Assembly: GCA_946061515.1 (NCBI GenBank)
Contig: CAMGRL010000004.1
Location: 16,505-80,504 of the forward strand
Origin: an uncultured Clostridia bacterium
Lineage (GTDB): Bacteria; Bacillota; Clostridia; Oscillospirales; Oscillospiraceae
Reading direction: 5' to 3'
DNA length: 64,000 bases
Made by a program: the position numbers and the translations under genes. Numbering within the stretch: position 1 is the first letter of the stretch; each line of letters begins with the position of its first letter. Below the pieces are notes generated by a model. The model made no database searches. It worked only from the letters and a program-made list of their open reading frames with translations, and had not been told where the DNA came from. Shown here in pieces: positions 1 to 9,931 of the stretch.

Positions 1-336
1 GTGAGCCAGGCGGTCAAAATGGTGGGCATATCCAGAAGTACCTATTACAAATACAAGGATTTCATCCTGGAGCCCTCGGAGATGACGGTAGGGCACAAGG
101 CAGTGCTGTCCATGATGCTGACCCATGAACCGGGGATCCTCAGCACCGTGCTGAAGCAGCTGTCTGAGGCCGGCGGCAGCGTCCTGACCATCACCCAGAG
201 CCTGCCCATCCACGGCAGGGCCAGCGTTACGCTGAGCCTGGATGTAAGCTCCATGGGCATACGGCTGCCCGAGCTGCTGGAAAAACTGGAAAAGACCCCG
301 GGCGTGGAAAAGCCCAAACTGCTGGCTGTGGAATAG
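1..336 (+). CDS. ACT domain-containing protein (UPF0735/PheB-like), 5'-truncated by the window
   Basis: SRSTYYKYKDF helix followed by ACT domain; expected N-terminal segment is missing, so the true start is probably upstream. Confidence 0.75.
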   Translation: MSQAVKMVGISRSTYYKYKDFILEPSEMTVGHKAVLSMMLTHEPGILSTVLKQLSEAGGSVLTITQSLPIHGRASVTLSLDVSSMGIRLPELLEKLEKTPGVEKPKLLAVE

Positions 337-350
337 AATAGAGGAGAAAA

Positions 351-1832
351 ATGATGAACTATCAGAGCACACGAGGAAAAATTGTTGTAAGCGACACCCG
401 GGCGGTCCTTCAGGGCATGGCCCCTGACGGCGGGCTGTTTATCGACCCGGAGCTTAAAAATATTGACTTTGACTGGGAAAAGTGCCTGACGCTGGACTCT
501 TTGGGCATGGCCCGGATGATCCTGTCGGCGCTGCTGCCCGGCTATAAAAATATGGACGAGCTTGTTCGGAAGGCCTATACGGGGAAATTCCAGACGGACG
601 ATTTAACTCCCCTGGTGCCAGTAGGGGAGGACTATGTGCTGGAGCTTTTCCGTGGCCCCACCTCCGCCTTTAAGGACGTGGCCCTGTCCATGCTGCCCCA
701 GCTGATGACCGCGGCCAGAGCGCAGGAGGGCATCAAGGACGAGACGGTGATCCTCACCGCCACCTCCGGCGATACAGGCAAGGCCGCGCTGGAGGGCTTC
801 CACGATGTTGAAGGCACCAGGATCATTGTGTTTTACCCTCACAACGGCGTTTCCGCCGTGCAGAAAGCCCAGATGGTGACCCAGACCGGGGCCAATGTGA
901 AGGTCTGCGCTGTCCGGGGAAATTTTGACGACTGCCAGCAGGGCGTGAAAAAAGCCTTCGGGGAGATCAACGCCAAGGGGTTGCTCTCCGGCAGTGGCAT
1001 GAGCCTGTCCTCTGCAAACTCCATCAATATCGGCCGGCTTGCGCCCCAGGTGGTGTATTATTTCATCGCCTATGCCAAGCTTCTGGGCCTTGGCAGAATC
1101 AAAAAAGGCGATTTGGTGGACTATGTGGTGCCCACCGGCAACTTTGGCGACATTCTGGCGGGCTATTTTGCCAAGCTCATGGGTCTGCCTGTGGGCCGCC
1201 TGGTCTGCGCCTCCAATGCCAATAAGGTGCTGACAGATTTCCTCAATACCGGCGTGTACGACCGGCGGCGGGATTTTGTCCGCACCAGCTCGCCCTCCAT
1301 GGATATTTTGGTGTCCTCCAATCTGGAACGGCTGCTGTATCTGGCGGCGGAGGGAGATACGGCGTATGTCTCCACCTGCATGGAGGCCCTGGCCAAAGAC
1401 GGGGTATATCAGGTCAGCGACAAGGTGCTTCAGAATATCCGCCGGGACTTCAGCGCGGGCTGCTGTGATGAAGCGGAGACGGAGAAAACCATAGGCCGCG
1501 TCTGGAGAGACTGCGCCTACCTCTGCGACCCCCACACCGCTGTGGCCTTTGCCGTGGCGGAGGAGTATAAAAAACAGCGGCAGGGCGGCGCGCCGGTGGT
1601 GGTGCTGTCCACGGCCTCGCCCTATAAATTCCCGGCGGCGGTGCTCAAAGCCATCGGCGGCGGCACAGAGGGGGACGAATTTGCACAGATGGAGACCCTG
1701 AGCCGAATCACCGGCACCCCCATTCCCCAAAACCTCTCCGGTCTGCGCAGCAGGGAAGTGCTGCATAAGGACCTGATCGACAAGGATGACATGCTCAGCT
1801 ACATCCTTGATACTCTCAACGTAAGGAAGTAA
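351..1832 (+). CDS. thrC: threonine synthase
   Basis: PLP-enzyme motifs (PTSAFKDVALSMLPQ, TATSGDTGKAALEGF, SANSINIGRLAPQ); followed by thrB. Confidence 0.95.
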   Translation: MMNYQSTRGKIVVSDTRAVLQGMAPDGGLFIDPELKNIDFDWEKCLTLDSLGMARMILSALLPGYKNMDELVRKAYTGKFQTDDLTPLVPVGEDYVLELFRGPTSAFKDVALSMLPQLMTAARAQEGIKDETVILTATSGDTGKAALEGFHDVEGTRIIVFYPHNGVSAVQKAQMVTQTGANVKVCAVRGNFDDCQQGVKKAFGEINAKGLLSGSGMSLSSANSINIGRLAPQVVYYFIAYAKLLGLGRIKKGDLVDYVVPTGNFGDILAGYFAKLMGLPVGRLVCASNANKVLTDFLNTGVYDRRRDFVRTSSPSMDILVSSNLERLLYLAAEGDTAYVSTCMEALAKDGVYQVSDKVLQNIRRDFSAGCCDEAETEKTIGRVWRDCAYLCDPHTAVAFAVAEEYKKQRQGGAPVVVLSTASPYKFPAAVLKAIGGGTEGDEFAQMETLSRITGTPIPQNLSGLRSREVLHKDLIDKDDMLSYILDTLNVRK

Positions 1833-1838
1833 AGAAAA

Positions 1839-2714
1839 ATGAAATTCAGAATACCGGCAAGCTCCGCCAATTTAGGGCCGGGCTTTGACTGCTTCGGCAT
1901 AGCCTGGCAGTGCTATAATGAGATCGAGTTTATCCCCCGGGAAGAAGGCCTTTTGATCTCCGGCTGTGAGGAAAAATACTGTAATGAAGACAATCTGGCC
2001 TATAAGGCATACCGCGCCGTCATGGCCTGGGCTGGACAGCCGGAATCCGGGCTGGAGATCCGCTTCGGCAGGACCGATATCCCTGTGTCAAGAGGAATGG
2101 GCTCCTCCGCCGCGCTGATCGTAGGCGGCGTGGTGGCGGCAAACGCGATCCACGGTCTGGAGCTCTCCGGCAGCGAGCTGCTGGCCATTGCCACCTCTGT
2201 GGAGGGGCACCCGGACAATATCGCCCCGGCGCTGTTCGGCGGCTTCACGGTCTCTGCCATGGACGGCATTGCCGCCGTCACTACCCATTTTCCCATCAGT
2301 GAAAAGCTATTTTTCACCCTGCTCATCCCCGACTTTGAGCTGTCCACTGAGCTGGCCCGGGGCGTACTGCCTGTAAACGTGTCAAGACAGGATGCCATCT
2401 TCAACATCTCCCGCTCCGCGCTGCTCATCAAGGCGCTGGAAAGGGGAGACAGGCAGCTTATGCGCATTGCCCTTGAGGATAAGCTGCACCAGCCCTACCG
2501 GACAAAATTGATAAACGGATACGACAGTGCGGAGGCCGCGGCGAAAAAGCTCGACGCCATGGGCATCTGCATCTCCGGCGCAGGCTCCACGCTGCTCTGC
2601 ATCGCCGACCGGCCGGAATTTTCCGCCGAAATGGAAAAAGAACTGAAGGAAAGCCTCCCCGGCTGGAAGGTCTTAGGGGTAAAGCCTGATCTGCAAGGCG
2701 TGAAGATGATATAG
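1839..2714 (+). CDS. thrB: homoserine kinase
   Basis: GHMP kinase motifs (PASSANLGPGFDCFGIA, PVSRGMGSSAALIVGG, GHPDNIAPALFGGF). Confidence 0.95.
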   Translation: MKFRIPASSANLGPGFDCFGIAWQCYNEIEFIPREEGLLISGCEEKYCNEDNLAYKAYRAVMAWAGQPESGLEIRFGRTDIPVSRGMGSSAALIVGGVVAANAIHGLELSGSELLAIATSVEGHPDNIAPALFGGFTVSAMDGIAAVTTHFPISEKLFFTLLIPDFELSTELARGVLPVNVSRQDAIFNISRSALLIKALERGDRQLMRIALEDKLHQPYRTKLINGYDSAEAAAKKLDAMGICISGAGSTLLCIADRPEFSAEMEKELKESLPGWKVLGVKPDLQGVKMI

Positions 2715-2822
2715 AATCTGATCCGAAAAAGCGGGAAATGCTGATATTTGCTTGAAAGTCGGGAAAGACTGTAATATAATAGCAAAGTCTTTTCAGGTAA
2801 AACTTCATCAAGGAGAAATAAC

Positions 2823-3047
2823 ATGGATCTGGATAATCTCATCGAACTGGGCGACTGCCCCATCTGCCGCGGACCGGGAATCATGAGCCACGAGGGCGGC
2901 TGGAATGTGCAGGTGGAGTGCGCCGATTGCAGCGCACACACGGTATATGTGGAATACAACACCGAGGAGGAGAAGCGGGAAGCCGAACGGCAGGTGGCCC
3001 ATCTCTGGAACATCGGTAAAGTCATAAAGAGCGAAATTGGCGAATAA
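2823..3047 (+). CDS. small zinc-ribbon protein, Lar-like restriction alleviation family
   Basis: CPIC...CADC cysteine pairs and a C-terminal W-rich helix; SD AAGGAG upstream. Confidence 0.55.
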   Translation: MDLDNLIELGDCPICRGPGIMSHEGGWNVQVECADCSAHTVYVEYNTEEEKREAERQVAHLWNIGKVIKSEIGE

Positions 3048-3064
3048 ACCGTCCTGAAAAAAGC

Positions 3065-3103
3065 AAAAGGGTATGCGTCTTTCCCGGCGCATACCCTTTC
3101 ATT
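3065..3103 (+). terminator. rho-independent terminator
   Basis: AAAGGGTATGCG...CGCATACCCTTT inverted repeat. Confidence 0.6.
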
Positions 3104-3216
3104 CTGCCCGTTTTCGCTTTGCCGTTGACATTTTTTCTGTTTCAGGGTATAAACATATTGAAATAGTATGTTTATAACGCTGTCCGTAACTTTGCAGGAA
3201 GGGAGTGAAAGCAAGT

Positions 3217-3663
3217 ATGGAACAGCAGTCAGCCGTGATCAAAGCGGTGTGCATCAGCGAAAAAAAGGGAGAGCAAAAGCATCCCGTGGAGAAGATACAG
3301 CTGCGGCCCCATCTGGGGATCGTGGGAGACGCCCATGCCGGCGACTGGCACCGGCAGGTCAGCCTGCTCAGTCAGGAGAGTGTGGACCGGCTGCAGGAGA
3401 AGATCAGCATCCGGCTTTTTCCCGGCGCTTTCGCGGAAAATATTCTCTGTGAGGGGCTCTGCCTCTATGCCCTCCCCGTGGGGACCCGGCTGAAAATCGG
3501 CAGCGCCCTGTGCCAGGTCACGCAGATCGGAAAAGAATGTCACGCGGACTGCGCTATCCGGCGGCAGGCCGGGGACTGTGTTATGCCCCGGGAAGGGATT
3601 TTTGCCATAGTGCTGGAGGAGGGGACTGCCCGCCCCGGCGATCTGGTTTCCGTCATTTCCTGA
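3217..3663 (+). CDS. MOSC domain-containing protein
   Basis: AENILCEGL, GTRLKIGSALCQVTQIGKECH motifs; ATG 3217 preferred over the ORF-track start. Confidence 0.85.
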   Translation: MEQQSAVIKAVCISEKKGEQKHPVEKIQLRPHLGIVGDAHAGDWHRQVSLLSQESVDRLQEKISIRLFPGAFAENILCEGLCLYALPVGTRLKIGSALCQVTQIGKECHADCAIRRQAGDCVMPREGIFAIVLEEGTARPGDLVSVIS

Positions 3664-3768
3664 GCGGCAGAGCCTGCATGCAAGATGTCGAACTTTGTCG
3701 ACGCCATGAGCCCAGTTGTCTGGGCTCTGTTTTTATGTCTGGGGCCGGATTTTGGGTGAAAAAGAGTT

Positions 3769-4545
3769 CTATTTCGGACACTGTCTTCCGGTGTGGTCAA
3801 TGGTGTATTCACCGGTGAGCAGCAGCTGGGAGATGGGGACAATGGTGTAGCCGTCGGCCAGAAGGGATTCGATGATCCCGGGCAGCGCCTCCGGCGTATT
3901 TTCCGCCGCGTTGTGAAACAGGACGATGCTGCCGGGCTGCACATTTTTCAGCACCCGGCTCTGGATGTCCTTGGCGGACAGGCCCTTCCAGTCCAGACTG
4001 TCCACATCCCACTGTATGGCGGTGGTGCCGGTACTGCTGACGGCCTTGATCACATGGTCGTCATACTCCCCGTAAGGGCAGCGAAATAGGGTGGGTGTCA
4101 CCCCGGTGACAGCGGCGATTTTCTGGTTGCAGGCGGTCACATCGGCCACGATCTCATCCTCGCTGAGCTTGGAGAAATGAGCGTGATTGGACGAGTGATT
4201 CATCACCTCGTTGCCCGCGTCCGCAAGGGCTTTTACGGATTCGGGGTATTTATCCACCCAGTCGCCCACCACGAAAAATGTGGCGTGGATGCCGTACTTG
4301 TTCAGAATGTCGATCAGCTGCTGTGTGTCCTCGTTTCCCCAGGCGGCGTCGAAGGAGAGGGAGACCACTTTATCCTCCCGCTGCACGCAGTAGATGGGCA
4401 GCTGCCGCTGGGTGGCCGAAGCGCCCACAATGGCCGGGTTGTTCACTGTCCAGAAAATCAGTACCACTGCCAGTACAAGCCCCAGGCCGGAGAGGACTTT
4501 TTTGTATTTCGTCAGGAATTTTCTCAGGTCGATCAAGCACATCAC
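3769..4545 (-). CDS. polysaccharide deacetylase (NodB domain), membrane anchored
   Basis: SFDAAWGNEDT, NHSSNHAHFS, FRCPYGEY NodB motifs; N-terminal TM segment. Confidence 0.9.
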   Translation of the reverse strand: MMCLIDLRKFLTKYKKVLSGLGLVLAVVLIFWTVNNPAIVGASATQRQLPIYCVQREDKVVSLSFDAAWGNEDTQQLIDILNKYGIHATFFVVGDWVDKYPESVKALADAGNEVMNHSSNHAHFSKLSEDEIVADVTACNQKIAAVTGVTPTLFRCPYGEYDDHVIKAVSSTGTTAIQWDVDSLDWKGLSAKDIQSRVLKNVQPGSIVLFHNAAENTPEALPGIIESLLADGYTIVPISQLLLTGEYTIDHTGRQCPK

Positions 4546-4700
4546 TCCTTTTGGTACATCCTATGACAAGCAGGCCGCCGATATTATTCCGGTTTGGGTT
4601 GACAAAGTTTAGATAATTCGGATTTGCGGTTGTGAAGCGGCGGCAAGTCATGTTACAATATCAACATATGTTAACGGAAAATTCGGAAAAGGAGGCGCAC

Positions 4701-5972
4701 ATGGAAAGAAACAGCGAAAAATACAGTACCTATCTCCAGATCCTCCGCAAGGAGCTGATCCCGGCTATGGGCTGTACGGAGCCCATTGCGGTGGCTTACT
4801 GCGCGGCCATTGCCGGAAAGACCCTGGGCTGTCTGCCGGAGCGGGTGGAGATCGAGGCCAGCGGCAACATCATCAAGAACGTAAAAAGCGTGATCGTGCC
4901 CAATACGGACGGCCGCAGGGGCGTTGAGGCCGCTGCCGCCGTGGGTATCATCGCCGGGGACGACAGCGCGGGACTGGAGGTCATCTCCCATGTGTCCGAG
5001 GAGGACAAGCGCAGGCTGGGGGAGTATCTGGAAACAACGCCCATCAAGGTCAGTCCCGCTAAGTCGGAGCTGGTGCTGGATGTGACGGTCAGCGTATTTT
5101 CAGGCGAAAGCAGCGCAAAGGTGCGTATCATCAACCACCACACAGGGCTGGCGCTGGTGGAAAAAGACGGCCAGGTGCTTTTTGAAGACGAGCCAGTGAA
5201 CCCGGCGGCGGAGAGCGGGCTGGACTATGGGCTGCTCTCGGTGGAAGATATCTATGATTTTGCCCAATCCCTTGACGTGGAGGACGTGCGGGAGCTGTTC
5301 GACAGGCAGATCGAATATAACTGCGCCATCGCCGGGGAGGGGCTGAACGGGGATTACGGAGCCAACATCGGAAAGGTCCTTTTAAACCAGGGAGACGATG
5401 TGCACACCCTGGCCCGGGCCAAGGCTGCCGCGGCCTCTGACGCCAGAATGGGCGGCTGCGAACTGCCGGTCATCATTAATTCCGGCAGCGGAAACCAGGG
5501 CATCACCGTCTGCGTACCGGTGGTGGAATACGCCCTGGAGCTGGGCAGCAGCAGGGAAAAGCTGTACCGGGCTCTGGCCATCTCCAATTTGACGGCCATC
5601 CACCTGAAGGAGGGGATCGGCCGCCTCTCCGCCTACTGCGGCGCGGTCAGCGCCGGGGCCAGCGCGGGCGCTGCCGTATCGTATTTGCGGGGCGGAGACC
5701 TGGACAGCATCTCCCACGCCCTGGTAAACGCCCTGGCCATCTCTTCGGGCATGGTCTGCGACGGGGCAAAGCCCAGCTGTGCGGCCAAGATCGCCGTGGC
5801 GGTGGATTCGGGACTGCTGGCCATGGAGATGTATGACGCGGGACAGCAGTTTTACGGCGGGGACGGCATCATCCTGAAGGGCGTGGAAAACACCATCAGG
5901 AACGTGGGTGTTCTGGGCCGGCACGGCATGAAGGAGACGGACAGGACCATCATTGAGCTGATGACAAAATAA
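4701..5972 (+). CDS. UPF0597 / L-serine-cysteine desulfidase-like family protein
   Basis: MGCTEPIAVAYCAAIAGK and GSGNQGITVCVPV motifs; SD AGGAGG before ATG 4701. Confidence 0.85.
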   Translation: MERNSEKYSTYLQILRKELIPAMGCTEPIAVAYCAAIAGKTLGCLPERVEIEASGNIIKNVKSVIVPNTDGRRGVEAAAAVGIIAGDDSAGLEVISHVSEEDKRRLGEYLETTPIKVSPAKSELVLDVTVSVFSGESSAKVRIINHHTGLALVEKDGQVLFEDEPVNPAAESGLDYGLLSVEDIYDFAQSLDVEDVRELFDRQIEYNCAIAGEGLNGDYGANIGKVLLNQGDDVHTLARAKAAAASDARMGGCELPVIINSGSGNQGITVCVPVVEYALELGSSREKLYRALAISNLTAIHLKEGIGRLSAYCGAVSAGASAGAAVSYLRGGDLDSISHALVNALAISSGMVCDGAKPSCAAKIAVAVDSGLLAMEMYDAGQQFYGGDGIILKGVENTIRNVGVLGRHGMKETDRTIIELMTK

Positions 5973-5991
5973 AGTGGATAAGCGCACAGAC

Positions 5992-6037
5992 ACAGCTGTC
6001 AGAGCAAGAAAGCACTGCTCTGACAGCTGTTTTTCTT
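5992..6037 (+). terminator. rho-independent terminator
   Basis: ACAGCTGTCAGAGCA...TGCTCTGACAGCTGT followed by TTTTCTT. Confidence 0.85.
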
Positions 6038-6065
6038 GTTAAATAAAAAAACTAAACTAAATTAC

Positions 6066-6094
6066 TTGCAAAAAATGAAGTACCGAATTATAAT
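6066..6094 (+). promoter_or_regulatory. sigma-A type promoter of modA
   Basis: TTGCAA-N17-TATAAT. Confidence 0.65.
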
Positions 6095-6147
6095 AGAATA
6101 CAAGTTGTAAACAAAAAATATTCGCTTAATCGTAAGGAGGAAATGAA

Positions 6148-7041
6148 ATGAAAGGAAAATTTCTTGCGCTCATACTCTGTATGCTGATGCTGCTGGCCGT
6201 TCTGACCGGCTGCGGCGCCAAGGACGAGCCTGTGAGCACTCCCCCTGCCGAGAGTGAAGAAGTAGCCGCTCCTGAAAGCGAAGCGCCCGCCCTTAAGGCT
6301 GAACCGGTGGAGCTGATCGTATTCGCGGCCGCTTCCATGACGGAGACCCTGACCGAACTGGGCGATGCCTACATGGCAGATCACCCTGAAGTCACCATTG
6401 TGTTCAACTTTGACTCTTCCGGCACCCTGAAGACCCAGATCCAGGAAGGCGCTGACTGCGATATCTTCATCTCCGCAGGTCAGAAGCAGATGAACCAGCT
6501 GGACATCACGGCCGATTCTTCCGTGAACACCGAAGGTCTGGACTTCGTTCTGGAAGGCAGCCGCTTTGACATTCTGGAGAACAAGGTCGCTCTGGCTGTT
6601 CCCGATGGCAACCCTGCCGGCATCAATTCCTATGACGACCTGAAGGCCGGACTGGAAGCTGGCAGCATCATGCTGGCCATGGGAAACGCCGACGTTCCTG
6701 TGGGCCAGTACACCCAGAAGATCCTGGCTTTCTTTGGCCTGGATGAGGAGCAGCTTGCCCAGGCAGGCTCCATCACCTACGGCTCCAACGTGAAGGAAGT
6801 AACCACCCAGGTATCTGAGGCTACTGTGGACTGCGGCATCATCTACGCCACCGACGCGGCCTCCGCCGGCCTGACGGTTGTGGACACCGCCACCGCTGAG
6901 ATGTGCGGACAGGTCATCTATCCCGCCGCCGTACTGAATGTTTCCAAGAACCCCGACGCAGCCCAGGTCTTCCTTGACTTCCTCAAGAGCGATGCTGCTG
7001 ATGCTGTGTTTGAAGCAGTTGGATTTACTCCCGTTGCCTAA
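6148..7041 (+). CDS. modA: molybdate ABC transporter substrate-binding lipoprotein
   Basis: Lipobox LAVLTGCG; VFAAASMTETLTELG and FDSSGTLKTQIQEGADCDIFISA motifs; followed by modB and modC. Confidence 0.93.
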   Translation: MKGKFLALILCMLMLLAVLTGCGAKDEPVSTPPAESEEVAAPESEAPALKAEPVELIVFAAASMTETLTELGDAYMADHPEVTIVFNFDSSGTLKTQIQEGADCDIFISAGQKQMNQLDITADSSVNTEGLDFVLEGSRFDILENKVALAVPDGNPAGINSYDDLKAGLEAGSIMLAMGNADVPVGQYTQKILAFFGLDEEQLAQAGSITYGSNVKEVTTQVSEATVDCGIIYATDAASAGLTVVDTATAEMCGQVIYPAAVLNVSKNPDAAQVFLDFLKSDAADAVFEAVGFTPVA

Positions 7042-7054
7042 GGAAAAATAATCG

Positions 7055-7085
7055 AACAGGCGGGCTTTCGCCCGCCTGTTTTATA
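7055..7085 (+). terminator. terminator-like hairpin between modA and modB
   Basis: AACAGGCGGGCTTTCGCCCGCCTGTTTTA. Confidence 0.7.
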
Positions 7086-7102
7086 AAAGGATGAGATGAT
7101 TT

Positions 7103-7789
7103 ATGGATTGGTTTCCGCTGCTAAACTCCCTGCGGATCGCAGGCATCAGCACGGTCATTATCTTTTTTCTGGGCATATTTGCCGCCTACTATATTGCCAA
7201 GGCCCCAAGGATGATCAAGGGCTTACTTGATGTTATTCTCACGCTGCCGCTGGTGCTGCCGCCCACTGTGGTGGGCTACCTGCTGCTGCGGGTGCTGGGA
7301 CCAAAGCGCATTATCGGCGCCTGGTTTCTCTCCGCTTTCGGCATCAAGCTCACCATGACCTGGTGGTCTGCCATCTTTGCCACCACCGTGGTGATCTTCC
7401 CCCTGATGTACAGGACGGCCCGGGGCGCTTTTGAATCCTTTGACGAGACCCTGGCCTGGTCGGCAAAGTCCATCGGACTTTCCAATACTTATATTTTCTG
7501 GCGCATCAGAATGCCCTACTGCCGTCAGGGGATCCTGGCGGGTACGGTCCTCGCCTTCGCAAGAGCCCTGGGCGAGTATGGCGCCACCAGCATGATCGCC
7601 GGCTATACGCCCGGAAAGACCGCCACCATATCCACCACCGTGTACCAGCTCTGGCGGACCAATGACGACGCGCTGGCCTTCAAATGGGTGATGGTGAACC
7701 TGGCCATCTCCTTTGTGGTGCTGCTGGCGGTAAATATGCTGGAGAAAAAGTCGGGAAGAGGCTTGCGAAAAGGGAAAGCCGGGGTGTAA
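7103..7789 (+). CDS. modB: molybdate ABC transporter permease
   Basis: LPLVLPPTVVGYLLL and ARALGEYGATSMIAG (EAA loop) motifs. Confidence 0.93.
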   Translation: MDWFPLLNSLRIAGISTVIIFFLGIFAAYYIAKAPRMIKGLLDVILTLPLVLPPTVVGYLLLRVLGPKRIIGAWFLSAFGIKLTMTWWSAIFATTVVIFPLMYRTARGAFESFDETLAWSAKSIGLSNTYIFWRIRMPYCRQGILAGTVLAFARALGEYGATSMIAGYTPGKTATISTTVYQLWRTNDDALAFKWVMVNLAISFVVLLAVNMLEKKSGRGLRKGKAGV

Positions 7790-7790
7790 T

Positions 7791-8837
7791 ATGTCACTGT
7801 ATGCAGATATAGAAAAAAACCTTGGCTCATTCAAGCTCAAGGTAAAGATCGAGGTGGAGAACGAGACGCTGGCCCTGCTGGGCGCGTCCGGCTGCGGGAA
7901 AAGTCTCTCCCTCAAGTGCATTGCGGGGATCGAGCGCCCGGACAGGGGAAAAATCGTCGTGGATGGCCGTACTCTATTCGATTCGGAAAAGGGGATAGAC
8001 CTGACGCCCCAAAAGCGCCGGACCGGACTGATGTTTCAAAACTACGCCCTGTTTCCCAACATGACCGTCCTGCAGAATATCCAGGCCGGTGCAAAGCGGG
8101 AGAAGGACCCGGAAAAGCGCAAAAGCTGCATTTCCGCCGTTATGGACAGCTTCGGTCTGTCGGAACTGTCAAACCATCTGCCTTACCAGCTCTCCGGCGG
8201 TCAGCAGCAGAGAGTGGCCCTGGCGCGCATTCTGGTCTCTGAGCCGGATATCCTCCTGCTGGACGAGCCTTTTTCCGCCCTGGACAGCCATCTGCGTTTC
8301 CGGTTGGAGCGGGAGCTGCACCAGGTCATTCAGGACTTCGGAAAGACCGTCGTACTTGTCTCCCACGACCGGGACGAGGTGTTCCGCCTGTCGGACAAGA
8401 TCGCCATTATCAAAGACGGCCAGGTGGACCGGTTCGGCCTGAAGGATGAGGTGTTCCGTCAGCCCGGCACGGTGAACGGAGCGATCCTCACCGGCTGTAA
8501 AAACATCAGCCGCATAGAAAAAATCGACGACCGGCGGATCAGGGCGCTGGACTGGGGAATAGACCTGGAGACGGACCAGGACCCGAAAGAGGCCCGCAGC
8601 GTGGGCATACGGATGCACGATATCCGCCTTGGCGACGGCGGGCGCAACAGCTTTGTCTGCCGTGTGGCTGACGTGATCGAAAATCCTTTCTCCTACACGG
8701 CTATGCTCCTGCCGGAGCAGGCGGAAGCTGCGTCGCTCATCGGCTGGGAGTTGGAAAAGGAACTGTGGCACAGCGTGGAAGGGGAAAAGGTCAGCGTTAC
8801 TCTGCCGCCTGAAAGCCTGCTGCTGTTAACAGAATAA
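7791..8837 (+). CDS. modC: molybdate ABC transporter ATP-binding protein
   Basis: Walker A GASGCGKSLSLKCIAG, LSGGQQQRVALARIL, Walker B. Confidence 0.92.
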   Translation: MSLYADIEKNLGSFKLKVKIEVENETLALLGASGCGKSLSLKCIAGIERPDRGKIVVDGRTLFDSEKGIDLTPQKRRTGLMFQNYALFPNMTVLQNIQAGAKREKDPEKRKSCISAVMDSFGLSELSNHLPYQLSGGQQQRVALARILVSEPDILLLDEPFSALDSHLRFRLERELHQVIQDFGKTVVLVSHDRDEVFRLSDKIAIIKDGQVDRFGLKDEVFRQPGTVNGAILTGCKNISRIEKIDDRRIRALDWGIDLETDQDPKEARSVGIRMHDIRLGDGGRNSFVCRVADVIENPFSYTAMLLPEQAEAASLIGWELEKELWHSVEGEKVSVTLPPESLLLLTE

Positions 8838-8861
8838 AAATATCCGAAAGGACATAAAAAT

Positions 8862-9878
8862 ATGAAAAAGGTTAAAGTGGAAGACGCTGTCGGCATGACC
8901 CTCTGTCACGATATCACGGAGATGCGCGACGGCTTCAAGGGCGCCGCGTTCAAGCGGGGCCATGTGATCCGGGAGGAGGATATTCCCAAGCTTCTGGATC
9001 TGGGCAAACGCACGGTGTTTATCTGGCAGGCTGACGCGGGGGAGATCCACGAGGAGGACGCTGCCCGCCGCATGGCCGCTATGGCCCCAGTAGAGGGCGC
9101 ACACTATACCGAGCCTTCCGAGGGCAAGGTGCTGCTCATGGCGGATCAGCGGGGCATGTTCCGCGTGGACACGGAGCTTTTGCGCCAGGTCAACTCCATC
9201 GGTGATTTGACCATTTCCACCCTGCCCGATCACCACCCGGTAGAAGCGGGGGCGCGGCTGGCCTCCATGCGCATTGTGCCGCTGGTGACCCAGGAGGAAC
9301 AGATCATCCGGGCCGAGGAGCTGTGCAAGGGCCGCCGTCTGCTGGACCTGCGTCCCTATAAATTTATGAAAGTGGGCGTTATCATCACCGGGTCCGAGAT
9401 CTATACCGGCAGGATCAAGGACAAATTTGAGCCGGTGGTCCGGGCCAAGCTGCAGAAGTACCCCAGCGAGATTTTGGGCGTCACCATCTGCGATGACGAT
9501 CTGGACATGATCGTCGCCGCGGCAAAGGGCTACCTGGACGCGGGAGCGGACTTTTTGATCTTCACCGGCGGCATGTCTGTGGACCCGGACGACCTGACCC
9601 CCACCGCCATCCGGAAGCTGGGCGCGGACATCGTGAGCCACGGTGTGCCCTCTCAGCCGGGCAACATGACGCTGGTGGCCTATCTGGGGGATGTGGCCAT
9701 TCTGGGCGTCCCCGGCGCGGCGGTCAGTCTGCCTACCACCATATTCGATGTGCTGCTGCCTCAGATCTTCGCCGGAGATAAGCTCACCAAGGAGGATCTT
9801 GTCCGCCTGGGCGACGGCGGCCTGTGCCAGCTCTGCAAGAGCTGTCATTTCCCCAACTGCACTTTCGGACGTTATTAA
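8862..9878 (+). CDS. molybdopterin-binding protein (MoeA/MogA-fold)
   Basis: GSEIYTGRIKDKF, FTGGMSVDPDDLTPTAIRKLGA; next to modABC. Confidence 0.85.
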   Translation: MKKVKVEDAVGMTLCHDITEMRDGFKGAAFKRGHVIREEDIPKLLDLGKRTVFIWQADAGEIHEEDAARRMAAMAPVEGAHYTEPSEGKVLLMADQRGMFRVDTELLRQVNSIGDLTISTLPDHHPVEAGARLASMRIVPLVTQEEQIIRAEELCKGRRLLDLRPYKFMKVGVIITGSEIYTGRIKDKFEPVVRAKLQKYPSEILGVTICDDDLDMIVAAAKGYLDAGADFLIFTGGMSVDPDDLTPTAIRKLGADIVSHGVPSQPGNMTLVAYLGDVAILGVPGAAVSLPTTIFDVLLPQIFAGDKLTKEDLVRLGDGGLCQLCKSCHFPNCTFGRY

Positions 9879-9893
9879 TCATACCGAACGATA

Positions 9894-9928
9894 AAATCTC
9901 CCTCCGGACGTCCGAAGGGAGATTTTCT
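9894..9928. terminator. bidirectional terminator between convergent units
   Basis: AAATCTCCCTCCGGACGTCCGAAGGGAGATTTT. Confidence 0.8.
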
Positions 9929-9931
9929 TGT

